DNA of 64,000 nt from Letharia columbiana (Eukaryota > Ascomycota > Lecanoromycetes > Lecanorales > Parmeliaceae): contig NW_023501037.1 in the NCBI RefSeq assembly GCF_014066305.1, positions 923,501 through 987,500 on the forward strand. Direction: 5' to 3'. Made by a program: the position numbers and the translations under genes. This document shows positions 1 through 11,745 of the stretch, piece after piece; the stretch's first letter is position 1, and each line of letters starts with the position of its first letter. The notes below the pieces were generated by a model. The model was not told the origin of the DNA, did no database searches, and saw only the letters and a list, made by a program, of their open reading frames with translations.

Positions 1-2254
1 AGAATTTAAAATAAAAAAGATTAAATAAAAAGCTTTTTAATAAATAAATAAATTTATTTTATATTTAAAAATATATTAAAACGTAAGCGTATCGACTATA
101 GCTATCGCTTATTTATTAAATCTACTTTATTTTCTATATATTATTATTAAAACTATATAAATAAAAATTAAAAGATTTAAATATCTTTAAATATTTTATT
201 TTTAAACTAATAAAAGATAATAAAGAGTATTTAATAAAATTTATATATAAAAAGCGTATAAAAAAGAATAAGATAAAATATCTTATTTAATAGAAAGATT
301 ATTTTAAGAAATATAATAAATAGTTTAATAAAGAAGTTATAAAGAATATATAAAATCTAATTAATAAGTTTAATAAGTAAAACTCGTAGATATAAAATAT
401 ATAAAATATAAATATCGAAAAAGAACTCGAAAATTAATAATTTTAAAAAATAATAAAAAATAAAAAATCTAGTTATAAGAAGTTAAATTTAAAACTTTAT
501 AATAAAAAATAATATTAAAAGAGCTAATAAAAAGTATTAATATTTAAAGATAATAAAGAAAAGATTATATTATTAGATATAATAGATATTATAGTATTAA
601 ATATATATATATAAAATAATAGACTAGTTAAATTCTTTAAAGTCTTTATCGAAAATATTAATATTAACGTTATTACTATCGAGATTATTCTCTAAATCGC
701 CTTTATAAATAGATCTTATCTTATTATCCTCTATTTCTTTTAATTTATTCTTCTCTTCTTTCTCTATCTCTTCTTTTTTATTTTTCTCTTTCTCTTTATC
801 TCTACTATTATCTATTTTATTCTTATTATTATTACTCTTAAAATTTAAATTTAATTTAAATATTAAAAAAGATATATTTATTAAAAAAAGATTAATTTAA
901 AATATATTTAATATAAGTACGAGAAATAAGAAATAGATATAAATATTATAAATATATACGATAAAGCGTATAACGTCGTAGATATCTATAAGAATATTTA
1001 GAATTTTTTAAAGAATCTTTACTTTATTAAGCGAAGCCGCTTCGCTATTTAACTTCTTCTTTATTTCTAAATAATTTTTAATATATTAAATAGTTATTAA
1101 AATCGTATTAAAGTATTTATAAATAGTTTTAAATCGCGTAATAAATATAAAATCGAAGATATTAAGAATAAGAATATAATAAATAATATAAGTATATTAT
1201 AAGCGAATATAAATTATAGCGTTAATATTAATAAAAATATATTTATTTATTAAAATCTTTTAAAAAAATTAGTAGACGCTATAAGTATATCTATTATATA
1301 TTATTTATATAAAAACTTATTATAATATAATTATTACGAAGACGAGTATAATAATAATACTTTATAATTATATTTTTATTATTATTAAATATAATATTAT
1401 ATAAGCGAATAGTATATTAAAAAACTTATCGAGTATAATAATAATAAATATTTTTATTTAATATTAATAGAGATTTAACGCTATAAAAAGCGAGTATTAT
1501 AAATTATAGCTATTAATATAAAAGAAATATATATATAATTATAAAGTCTTTAAAATACTTATAATAATAGCTATAACGTCTATAAAATATATTTATTAAA
1601 TATATATTTATTATATATTAATTATAAAAAGCGTAGATTATTAAAAATTAATAAAGAAATATTAATAAAATAGAATTTTTTTAAAAGAAAAGTAAATATT
1701 ATTATAGTCGTATATTAATTATATATATTACGTATTTAAATTATAATATTAACTATTACTTTATATATTATTATAATTATATTTAATTTATAAAAATATA
1801 TCTAATATTATTTATAAGCGTTATATACTTTTATTATATATTTATACTATATTATTATAAAAAACTCCTTTTCTTCTTTTCTTATAAGATTTAAAAAATT
1901 TTAATAAATCTTTTAATAATAATAAATTATTCTTTTTATACTTAGATTTAAGAATAAATCTTTAAAAAAAGAAGATTATTATTATTAAAGAGGCTTATAG
2001 ATTCGAAGTAAGAGAATTTTAAATTACTTAATTTATATATATCTAATATACGCTTAATAAAGTTTTAATAAATAAGTTTAAATAAGTAATTTCTCTCGAT
2101 TTTTTTTACTTTCTTAAAAATTAATTTTACTATTAAATCGATATATAAATATATTTATTTTTTAATTTTATATTACTATATAATTCTAAATCTCTTTAAG
2201 TTTAATATATTAATAATTAAGAATATAAAGCTTATATTAATAATATATTAATAA
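1..2254. other. AT-rich RIP-degraded DNA, no gene seen
   Basis: Almost entirely A and T with dense TA dinucleotides and stops in all six frames. No open reading frame of useful length survives. The texture matches the known degraded transposons elsewhere in the window, so I infer old transposon DNA altered by repeat-induced point mutation. I could not recognise a protein family in any frame. Confidence 0.7.
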
Positions 2255-3670
2255 ATAACGAGTAAAGGTCTATAAATTAAATTTATAATTATTTTTTTAA
2301 TTAGGGCTATCGAGTAAATAGATAAGTAATCTTTGATGAGCGAACTTTAGTAAGCGGGCTATTCGGCTGTCGAGCGAACTTTAATAAGCGATATTTAGAT
2401 TCCTTGCTTATTAATAACTATAGAATTAAACTTTAAAATTCTTAAAGATTTGAAAAGCGTAAATAACGCTTTATAATTTAAAAAAAGAATCGTAAAATTT
2501 TAATAGAAAATAAAAAAGTTATTCTATTCGTAAATAACGTATATCTATTTTTAATAAGAGAGACGTAAGAGAGCGAGATTTTAATAGTTACGAACGTTAA
2601 TTTATTTACTCGCGATAAATTAGTCGATCTAATTAAAAAGCGTAGTAATTCTAAATTTATAATTAGCTATATATATAAATTTAAGATTTTTAAGCTTAGC
2701 TCTATCTTATTCTATTATATATATTAATAAGAGAAATTATATAAAAAATAAGAATAAGATAGTTAAAAGTACTTTATATAAATAGAAGAGAATTAAAATA
2801 CTTAATATAGAATAGAATTCTAATTATCTTTCTTATTATCGAAAAATATATAATTTTTTTATTCTAATAACGATCTCTTTATATTCTCTTTATTAATAAG
2901 AACTTTTTATTTAAAGAAACGTATAGTTAATAATCTTAATATAAAAAATAAAATCTCGAATTCTTAAATCTTAAAGTATCGTAAGTTAAATAATAATTAT
3001 AAATAAATTTAATATAAATTAGATTAGAAGTAAGAATTTAATATAATAGCGAGTTTATATCTTCTTTATTAGCGAGAATTTCTTATTTAAAAAAATATAT
3101 AGCTAATAATCTTAATATAAAATATAAAATTCTAGATTCTTAAATATTAATATAGATCGACTAAGTTATTATAAGTAAATAAATTAGCGTCCGTAATTAT
3201 TAAAATCTCGCCCTCCCGCGCCTCTCTTATTAAAAAAATAGATATACGTTATTTATAATAGAAATAACTTTTTTATTTTCTATTAAAATTTTAAGATTTT
3301 TTTTTAAATTATAGAGCGCTATTTACGCTTTTCAAATTTTTAAGAATTCTAAAATTTAATCTTATAATTATTAATAAGTAAGAAATCTAAATATTACTTA
3401 TTAAAGTTCGCTCGATAGCCTTAATTAAAAAATAGATATATATTATTTAATTTTAGAATAACCTTTTTATTTTCTATTAAATTTTTAAGATTTTTTATTT
3501 AAATTATAGAACGTAATATAGGCTTTTAGATAAAAAAAGAATTATTAAATTTAGTCTTATAGATATTTAAAGATAAGAAATTCAGATATCGCTTATTAAA
3601 GATCGCTTATTAAAATTTACTCGATAGCTCTAATTAAAATAAATAGTTATAAATTTAATTTATAGATCTT
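2255..3670. mobile_element. RIP-degraded element with long inverted arms
   Basis: The left edge (from about 2,255, reading GAGTAAAGGTCTATAAATTA) reappears reverse-complemented at the right edge (about 3,670). The arms are several hundred bases: the 2,300-2,600 segment matches the reverse complement of 3,160-3,420, and a second, tandem copy of that arm fills 3,420-3,670. Another copy of the same arm ends near 11,290. No coding capacity is visible. The whole segment is AT-rich with TA excess, which I read as RIP. Transposon class is not determinable by eye. Confidence 0.6.
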
Positions 3671-3816
3671 TACTCGTAAAATAATATATATATAAGATAT
3701 TTCGATTAGAATTTCTATATTTAGAAGTATAAGTAGTTATTCTAATTATTATTTTAATTAACGACTAATTATATTTATTTTTATTTATATTTATTTAATA
3801 AATTCGATATAATAGC

Positions 3817-3945
3817 TATTACTATTATAACTATTACTATTATAACTATTACTATTATAACTATTACTATTATAACTATTACTATTATAACTATTACTAT
3901 TATAACTATTACTATTATAACTATTACTATTATAACTATTATTAT
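3817..3945. repeat. 15-bp tandem repeat
   Basis: About eight to nine nearly perfect copies of a 15-base unit (ATTACTATTATAACT). It lies between the inverted-arm element and repeat copy A. It is a simple minisatellite in RIP-altered DNA. Confidence 0.9.
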
Positions 3946-3959
3946 TAATATATATAATA

Positions 3960-6110
3960 AAATAAGATAGAGCTAAGCTTAAAAATCTTAAATTTATATA
4001 TATAGTTAATTATAAATTTAGATTCGCTACGCCCTTTAATTAGACCGGCTAAGTTAGTTCGATAGCCCTTTTTAAGCCCTTTTACGTCTTCTTATTAAAA
4101 ATTTATATATAGAAATTTTATACTTTAAAGTACTCAGCTTACGATATATACTATTTCTTTATAATTTCTTAAATTATAGAGCTCGCTTTACGCTTTCTAA
4201 CGCTATAAAAATTATAAAGTTTAATCTACTATTAATAGATTAAATTAATATTTAATTATTATAGTTATATTAAACGCGTTCGAAATCGAATAATAATTCT
4301 TCTATCTATTTATATAACTATTCTATTAATTCTATTAATTCTATTAATTCTATTAATTCTATTAATTCTATTAATTCTATTAATTCTATTAATTCTATTA
4401 ATTCTATTAATTCTATTAATTCTATTAATTCTATTAATTCTATTAATTCTATTAATTCTATTAATTCTATTAATTCTATTAATTCTATTAATTTTACTAA
4501 TATAAATATATTTATCGTCGATACTCTCGCACTTAGTTAAATAAGAGAAGGATCTATAATAGACGAATACGAAGAATACTACGAAGAATATTACGGAGAT
4601 AGTTATTAGTAGTAGTAATATAATAAACCTACTCTTTATAATCTTATACTAATTTACTTAGCTAGTATAAGAGAAGTTATTATAGTAGACGAATACGAAG
4701 AATACTACGAAGAAATTAAGCGATAATAAGACTCTTAATACTAAGAATACGACTTAGCTCTTTAAGATCTTACGTTATATACTCTCTATAATTCTATATT
4801 AAATTATTACTTAGTAAGCGAAGAATATTATTATAATTTAACTTATTATTCTTACTATATTAATAATATCGTAAGAGAAGAAATTATAATAGATAAATAC
4901 GAAGAATATTACGGAGAATACTACGAAGAATATTACGAAGAAATTAAGCGATAATAAGACTATTATCGTTAAGAATATAACTTAACTCTTTAAGATCTCA
5001 CGTTATATACTCTTTACGATTTTATATTAAATTATTACTTAGTAAGCGAAGAATATTACTATAACTTAATTTATTATTTCTATTATATTAATATAATATA
5101 TTACTATAATAACGTTATAAGAGAAGAATCTACTATAACGATTATAGTTAATTAGATCTCTATAGAAGAAATATCGAATAATATATATTTAAACGAATTA
5201 AAATCGTTTAATATCTATAGCTATTTCATTATTCGAAAGATTTTACTACGATAGAAGATATTATAAGATTTATACTACTAATTACATCTATAAATCTAAA
5301 AAGTTTCTATAAAATTTGAAATTGCTAATCGCGCGTATATCGCGGAAATTATAAAATCCGCCGAATTAGTAAATCTAATTAGAATTCGTCTAAATTCCGC
5401 CGGTTCAGTAACTATCTTAATCTTTTTTATTAGTTCTATTAGTTTAGCAGTAATATATACGAAAAAGAAAAGTTCTAATAATCGACGTTGCGATAATAAG
5501 GTTCTATAATAACGAGTATTAACGCTAACTTAAATTTGACTATAAAATTAAACGATTTAATAAAATTAGTCGCGTAGATAATACTCTAATATAGCGTATA
5601 ATAATATATATATTAATAATAATATATATTAATATCATATATAGAATAGTACTTAAAGTATATTAGAGTGCATTACGCAAAATTTTTAAAGTTGCTAAAA
5701 ATTTTTAAAGTTACTAGACTGGTAGAACTAGCGGAAAGAGTTAGATATAGATAAAGTCTACTTAATAAACTAAATTATACTTATAATGCGGACTCGGCGA
5801 AAATCGTGTGGAAATTTACTTTTCAGATTTGCAGATATAATACGTTATCTCTATTTCTTTTTAATATTTTTAATACTTCTTATTATAAGAATATAATCTT
5901 TCTCTATTTTTTATAAGTAATTATTACGAATTAATTCTCTATACTATATCTTCCTAATTAGACCTTAGCGCGCCTCTCTTCGTATATATATATCTATAGA
6001 CTATATAGATTAATGAAATAACTTTATATTATATTAATATTATATAATATTAAAAACTATTTCTTAATAATAGTTTTAATTAAAAAAATAGATTATGAAT
6101 TTAATTTATA
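3960..6110 (-). repeat. Large repeat, copy A (inverted, RIP-degraded)
   Basis: Read on the minus strand this matches copies B (6,125-8,115) and C (8,120-10,500) along most of its length. Shared landmarks, in order from the minus-strand 5' end, are the GGCGCGCTAAG segment near 5,970, the AATCTTTCGAATAATGAAAT-like segment near 5,235, the degraded ~200-bp units, and the right-end segment near 4,000-4,050. Most C/G positions of copy C are T/A here, typical of RIP. Copies A and B meet head to head at about 6,110, giving a roughly 4 kb imperfect palindrome. Confidence 0.75.
4319..4492. repeat. 9-bp tandem array expanded in copy A
   Basis: About 19 copies of a 9-base unit (ATTCTATTA). The equivalent place in copies B (about 7,760-7,795) and C (about 10,100-10,145) holds only about four units, so the array expanded in copy A alone or shrank in the others. 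Confidence 0.9.
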
Positions 6111-6124
6111 GACTTAAACTTATT

Positions 6125-8115
6125 ATAACTATTATAAGTAAAGGCCTATAAATTAAATTTATAGAGTTGGATTTTTCTAAGTTAAATCGAATTCTAGCCT
6201 TAGCTCTAAGTTAAATCGAACTCTAATCGCTTGCTATGCATTTTTAATCTATATATAAATATATATATACGAAGAGAGGCGCGCTAAGACTTAATTAGAA
6301 AGGTATATCGAGTATAGAGAATTAATTCGTAATAATTATCTATAAAAAATAGAGAAAGGCTATATTCTTATAGTAAGAAGTATCGAAATATCGAAAAGAA
6401 ATAAAGATAATATATTAATTAGTGGTGTAAATCTTATATTATCTTCTATCGTAGTAAAATCTTTCGAATAATAAAATAGCTATTAGAGTAAGATATCGGA
6501 CGATTTCAATTCGTTTAAATATATATCGTTCGATATTTAATTAGCTATAATTATCGTAGTAGATTCTTCTCTTATAACGTTATTATAATAATATATTATA
6601 TTAATATAGTAAGAATAATAAGCTAAGTTATAGTAGTATTATTCGCTTATCGAGTAATAATTTAATATAGAATCGTAGAGAGTATATAACGTGGGATCTT
6701 AGAGAGCTAAGCCGTGTTCTTAACGATAATAATCTTATTACCGCTTAGTTTCTCCGTAGTATTCTTTATATTTATCTATTATAGTTTCTTCTCTTATAGA
6801 GTATTAGATTAAGTAACTAGTTAAGTAACTAACTAAGTAAATAACTAATATAACGTAGGATCTTAGAGAGCTAAGCTATATTCTTAACGATAGTAGCCTT
6901 ATTATCGCTTAATTTCTTCGTAGTATTCTTCGTATTTATCTATTATAGTTTCTTCTCTTACTTCTTCTCTTATAGAGAGAGTATTAGATTAAGTAGCTAG
7001 CTAAGTAGCTAACTAAGTAAATAACTAATATAACGTAAGATCTTAAAGAGCTAAGCCGTGTTCTTGACGATAATAGTCTTATTATCGCTTAGTTTCTTCG
7101 TAATATTCTTCGCATTTATCTATTATAGTTTCTTCTCTTACTTCTTAATATAGTAAAGATAATAAACTAAGTTATAGTAGTATTCTTCGCTTACTAAATA
7201 ATAATTTAATATAAAATAACTAAGTTATAGTAATATTCTTCGCTTACTAAGTAATAATTTAATATAGAACTATAGAGAGTATATAATATAAAATCTTAAA
7301 GAGCTAAGTCGTATTCTTAACGATAATAATCTTATTACCGCTTAATTTCTTCGTAGTATTCTTCGCATTTATCTATTATAGTTTCTTCTCTTACTTCTTA
7401 ATATAATAAAGATAATAGATTAAATTATAATAGTATTTTTCGCTTACTAAGTAATAATTTAATATAGAATCGTAAAGAGTATATAATATCTAAACGCGTT
7501 TAGTATAACTATAATATTTAAATATTAATTTAATTTATCTATCGCTAGCTTAAGAGAAGTATATAGAAAAAGATATATCCGTTTAAACTCTTTTAAAAAA
7601 CCTTTTAACGCGTTTATAAGTAGTAGTAAATAGCTATTAAGTTTATTTACGATCTCGATTACTAGTAGTAGCGAATTTGTTAAGAGATAATCTAGAGGCG
7701 TTAGTAAGAGGCTTTAATTAGATAAAGAATATCGAAGATAATTATATTTATATTAGTAAAATTAATAGAATTAATAGAATTAATAGAATTAATAGAATAA
7801 TAAAAGAATAATAAATAGATAAAAGAATTATTATTCGATCTCGAATACGTTTAATATAACTATTATAATTATTATATTTAAATATTTATTTAATTTATTA
7901 ATAGTAAACTAAACTTTATAATTTTTATAGCGTTAGAAAGTATAAAGCGAGTTTTATAATTTAAGAAATTATAAAGTAATTATATATATCGTAAACTAAG
8001 TACTTTAAAGTATAAAACTTCTATATATAAATTTTTAATAAAAAAGCTTAGAAGGGCTAGCGGGCTAATTTAGTCGATTTAATTAAAGAGCGTAGTAATT
8101 CTAAATTTATAATTA
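6125..8115 (+). repeat. Large repeat, copy B (direct, RIP-degraded)
   Basis: Direct-orientation homologue of copy C, colinear from the segment after TAAAGGCC at about 6,135 to the right-end segment near 8,105. Nearly every difference from copy C is C to T or G to A. The degraded ~200-bp satellite units sit at about 6,600-7,490. No reading frame survives and I see no gene. Confidence 0.8.
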
Positions 8116-8499
8116 ATTACAAGTAAAGGCCCATGAATTAAATTCATGGAGTTGGATTTTTCTAAGTCAAATCGAACTCTAATCGCTTGCTGTGCGTTTT
8201 TGACCTACATACAGGTATATATGTGCGGAGAGAGGCGCGCTAAGGCCTAATTAGGAAGGTGTATCGAGTGTGGAGGATTGATCCGTAATAATTGCCCACA
8301 AAAAACAGAGAAAGGCCATGTCCTTATGGCAAGAAGTATCGAAATACCGGAAAGAAATGGAGACAACATGCCAATTAGTGGTGTGAATCCCACATTATCT
8401 CCTGCCGCAGTGAAATCTTTCGAATAATGAAATAGCTGTCAGAGCAAGACATCGGACGGTTTCAATTCGTCCAAATATGCATCGTTCCGGAGTGATGAT

Positions 8500-9840
8500 T
8501 TGATGTGGAACCGTGGAGAGCATATGAGGTGGGATCTTGGAGAGCTGAGCCGTGTTCTTGACGATGGTGGCCTTGTTGCCGCTTAGTTTCTCCGCAGTGT
8601 TCTCCGCATTTGCCTGTTGTAGTTCCTCCTCTTGCTCCTCAATGCAGTGGGGATGATAGGCCAAGTTGCAGTGGTATTCTCCGCTTGCTGAGTGATGATT
8701 TGATGTAGAACCGTGGAGAGCATATGATGTGGGATTTTGGAGAGCTGAGCCGTGTTCTTGGTGCTGGGGGCCTTGTTGCCGCTTGGTTTCTCCGCAGTGT
8801 TCTCCATAGTGTTCTCCGCAGTGTTCTCCGCATTTGCCTGTTGTAGTTCCTCCTCTTACTTCTTGATGTAGTGGGGATGATAGGCTAAGTTGCAGTGGTG
8901 TTCTCCGCTTGTTGAGTGATGATTTGATATGGAACCGTGGAGAGCATATGACGTGGGATCTTGGAGAGCTGAGCCGTGTTCTTGGTGCTGGGGGCCTTGT
9001 TGCCGCTTGGTTTCTCCGCAGTGTTCTCCGCATTTGCCTGTTGTAGTTCCTCCTCTTGCTCCTCCTCTTGTAGAGTATCAGACTGAGTGGCTAGCTGAGT
9101 GGCTAGCTGAGTGGCTAGCTGAGTGGCTAGCTGAGTGGCTGACTGAGTGGATAACTGATATGACGTGGGATCTTGGAGAGCTGAGCCGTGTTCTTGACGA
9201 TGGTGGCCTTGTTGCCGCTTGGTTTCTCCGTAGTGTTCTCCGCATTTGCCTGTTGTAGTTCCTCCTCTTGCTCCTCAATGTTGCAGTGGTGTGATGAGTA
9301 ATATTTGATGTGGGCCAAGTTGCAGTGGTGTTCTCCGCTTGCTGAGTGATGATTTGATGTGGAACCGTGGAGAGCATATGACGTGGGATCTTGGAGAGCT
9401 GAGCCGTGTTCTTGACGATGGTGGCCTTGTTGCCGCTTGGTTTCTCCGCAGTGTTCTCCGCATTTGCCTGTTGTAGTTCCTCCTCTTGCTCCTCAATGTA
9501 GTGGGGATGATAGGCCAAGTTGCAGTGGTGTTCTCCGCTTGCTGAGTAATGATTTGATGTGGAACGGCCAAGTTGCAGTGGTGTTCTCCGCTTGCTGAGT
9601 GATGATTTGATGCGGAACCGTGGAGAGTATATGACGTGGGATCTTGGAGAGCTGAGCCGTGTTCTTGACGATGGTGGCCTTGTTGCCGCTTGGTTTCTCC
9701 GTAGTATTCTCCGCATTTGCCTGTTGTAGTTCCTCCTCTTACTCTTTAATGTAGTGGGGATGATAGGCCAAGTTATAGTGGTGTTCTTCGCTTGCTGAGT
9801 GATGATTTGATGTGAAATCGTGGAGAGCATATGACGTCCG
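8500..9840 (+). repeat. Irregular ~200-bp satellite array
   Basis: The phrase GGAACCGTGGAGAGCATATG or a close variant recurs near 8,507, 8,702, 8,927, 9,355, 9,610 and 9,808, with a truncated unit near 9,160. Each is followed by the same block ending in a GTTGTAGTTCCTCCTCTTGC-like segment. Spacing varies from about 195 to 255 bases because some units have internal deletions or duplications. Confidence 0.85.
9072..9146 (+). repeat. 12-bp tandem (GAGTGGCTAGCT)
   Basis: About five to six copies of a 12-base unit inside the truncated satellite unit. Its RIP-altered equivalent is seen in copy B near 6,805-6,845 and 6,985-7,025. Confidence 0.85.
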
Positions 9841-10503
9841 GACGCGTTTGGTATGATTACAATATTTGAATGTTAGTTTAACCCACCTATCGCTGGCTTG
9901 GGAGGAGTATATAGGGGAGGATGTATCCGTTCGGGCTCTTTTTGAGGGTCTTTTAACGCGTTTATGAGTAGTAGTAGATAGCTGTTAGGCTCGCTTGCGG
10001 CCTCGATTGCTAGTAGTAGCGGATTCGTCGAGGGGTAGCCTAGGGGCGTTAGTAAGGGGCTCTAATTGGGCGAGGGATATCGAAGACGATTATATTTATA
10101 TTGGTGGAATTGGTAGAATTGGTAGAATTGGTAGAATTGGTAGAATAATGGAAGAATAACAAATAGGTGGAAGGATTATTATCCGATCCCGGACGCGTCT
10201 GGTGTGACTACCATGACTACGATATTTGAATATTAATTTAATCTACTAATAGTAGGCCAAACTTTATTATTTTTACAGCGTTAGAAAGCGCACACTAAGT
10301 TCTATAATTTAGAAAATTATAAAGAAATAGTATCCGTAGGGAGCTGGTTATTTTAGAGTGTAAAACTTCTATATATAAATTTTTAATAAGAGAGCTCGGG
10401 AGGGCTAGCGGGCTAACTTAGCTGGTCTAACTAAAGAGCGTAGTAACTCTAAATTTATAATTGGCTGCACATACAAATTCAAGGTTTTATAGCTCAGCCC
10501 CAT

Positions 10504-10601
10504 CTTTTTTTTTTATATATATTAAAAAAAAAAAATTTAAAATTTTTTAATTAAATTCTATTTTTTTTTTTTTTTTTATTTTATTTTTTAAAAAAAAAAT
10601 T

Positions 10602-10633
<32 letters not shown>

Positions 10634-10705
10634 TTTTTAATAATAAATAATAAATTTTTTTTTTTTTTATTTTTTTTTATATTTTAAAAAAAAAAAAAAA
10701 AAAAA
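10504..10705. repeat. A/T-only homopolymer-rich tract
   Basis: Roughly 200 bases made only of A and T apart from a single C near 10,558, in long alternating runs of A and of T (runs of up to about 25). The flanking bases return abruptly to mixed sequence. It sits between two inverted segments of the large repeat family (about 10,430-10,500 and 10,910-11,010). It could be an extreme low-complexity insert or an assembly artefact. Confidence 0.85.
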
Positions 10706-11480
10706 GATCGTTAACTAGAATAATAATTAAAATAGCTACTTATACTTCTAAATATAGAAATTCTAATCGAAGTATTTTATATATATACTATTTTATAATA
10801 TAATATTATAAATATATTATTTTATAATATATATTACTAAGCTTTTATATCGTATTAAATATAAAAGAATATAAATAATTATATCTTATATCTTATTAAT
10901 ATATATATAAGAATAAGATAGAGTTAATTTAAAAAATATTAAATTTATATATATAGTTAATTATAAATTCGAGAGTTATTACGCTCTTTAATTAGATCGA
11001 CTAACTTATTATAGATAAATAAATTAGCGTCTATAACTATTAAAATCTCTTACTTTACTTTTAATTCTTTAATAACTTTACTATTTTCTATTAAAATTTT
11101 AAAATTATTTTTTTAAACTATAGAATAAAATATAAACTTTTAGATAAAAAAAAATTTAATTTAGTCTTATAATTATTAAAGCGTAAGGAATTTAAATATC
11201 GCTTATTAAAGTTCGCTTATCTACTTACTTAATAGTCCTAATTAAAAAAAAATTAAAAATTTAATTTATAAATTTTTACTCGTTAGAGTATAATATAATA
11301 GATTAATATATTATATTATATTATATCTTTTCGACTAGTATTTATAAATTTAATTTATAAATTTAAAGTTATAATATTTAAAAGAATAAACGCGTTCGTA
11401 ATTATATAAATTTTATAAATTTAATTTAATTAAAATAGTTACTTCTTTTAGTAGTAGTTCGTAAACTTATCTTATATCTT
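10706..11480. repeat. RIP-degraded arm and repeat-end fragments
   Basis: Contains an inverted copy of the large-repeat right end (about 10,910-11,010) and another copy of the inverted arm found at 2,255 and 3,670 (about 11,090-11,290). AT-rich with no open frames. Sequence composition changes to gene-like at about 11,480. Confidence 0.6.
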
Positions 11481-11745
11481 TTTACGAGTATGTTAATGGA
11501 AGTTATGTATGCTAAATCATTCGGCTGACTAATCCATTCGGAACCAGTGGGACAGCTTTTCTCGCGAATACGATGCAGCCCTACGAGGCGTTCTTTGAAT
11601 CACCGTCACAACTTTTGCAGACATCTCAACAGTATATCAAACATATCACCGCTCTGTTTTCTCTAGACCAAGTCATCTTGTGTGCCAAGGACAGTTCAAT
11701 ATTATTGCACTCGTTCCAGCTCATCTGAACGAGCGGTCCATCGAT

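Larger units (their letters stand above)
8120..10500 (+). repeat. Large repeat, copy C (largely spared by RIP)
   Basis: Same repeat as copies A and B but with near-normal GC, beginning at about 8,120 and running to the right-end segment near 10,490. It holds an irregular ~200-bp satellite (8,500-9,840), a direct repeat of about 45 bp (about 9,836-9,880 and 10,190-10,237) and a short 9-bp tandem. Several reading frames of 60-250 codons cross it, but they are products of the repeated units and show no known domain. I infer a non-autonomous repeat, class unknown, either younger than the RIP episode or protected from it. Confidence 0.75.

Noticed and set aside
3817..4492. CRISPR-like appearance of short regular repeats
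   Set aside because: Units are 15 or 9 bp, directly abutting with no unique spacers; simple minisatellites in a eukaryotic genome.
8395..9830. Long minus-strand reading frames of up to 250 codons in repeat copy C
   Set aside because: They repeat the same satellite-derived peptide in shifting frames, have no domain and vanish in copies A and B. They are by-products of tandem units whose lengths happen to be near multiples of three.
11573..11725. Upstream exon of the CUE3-like gene starting at ATG 11,573
   Set aside because: Joining it in frame needs an intron of about 38 bp, shorter than any other in the window, and family similarity starts after 11,746.
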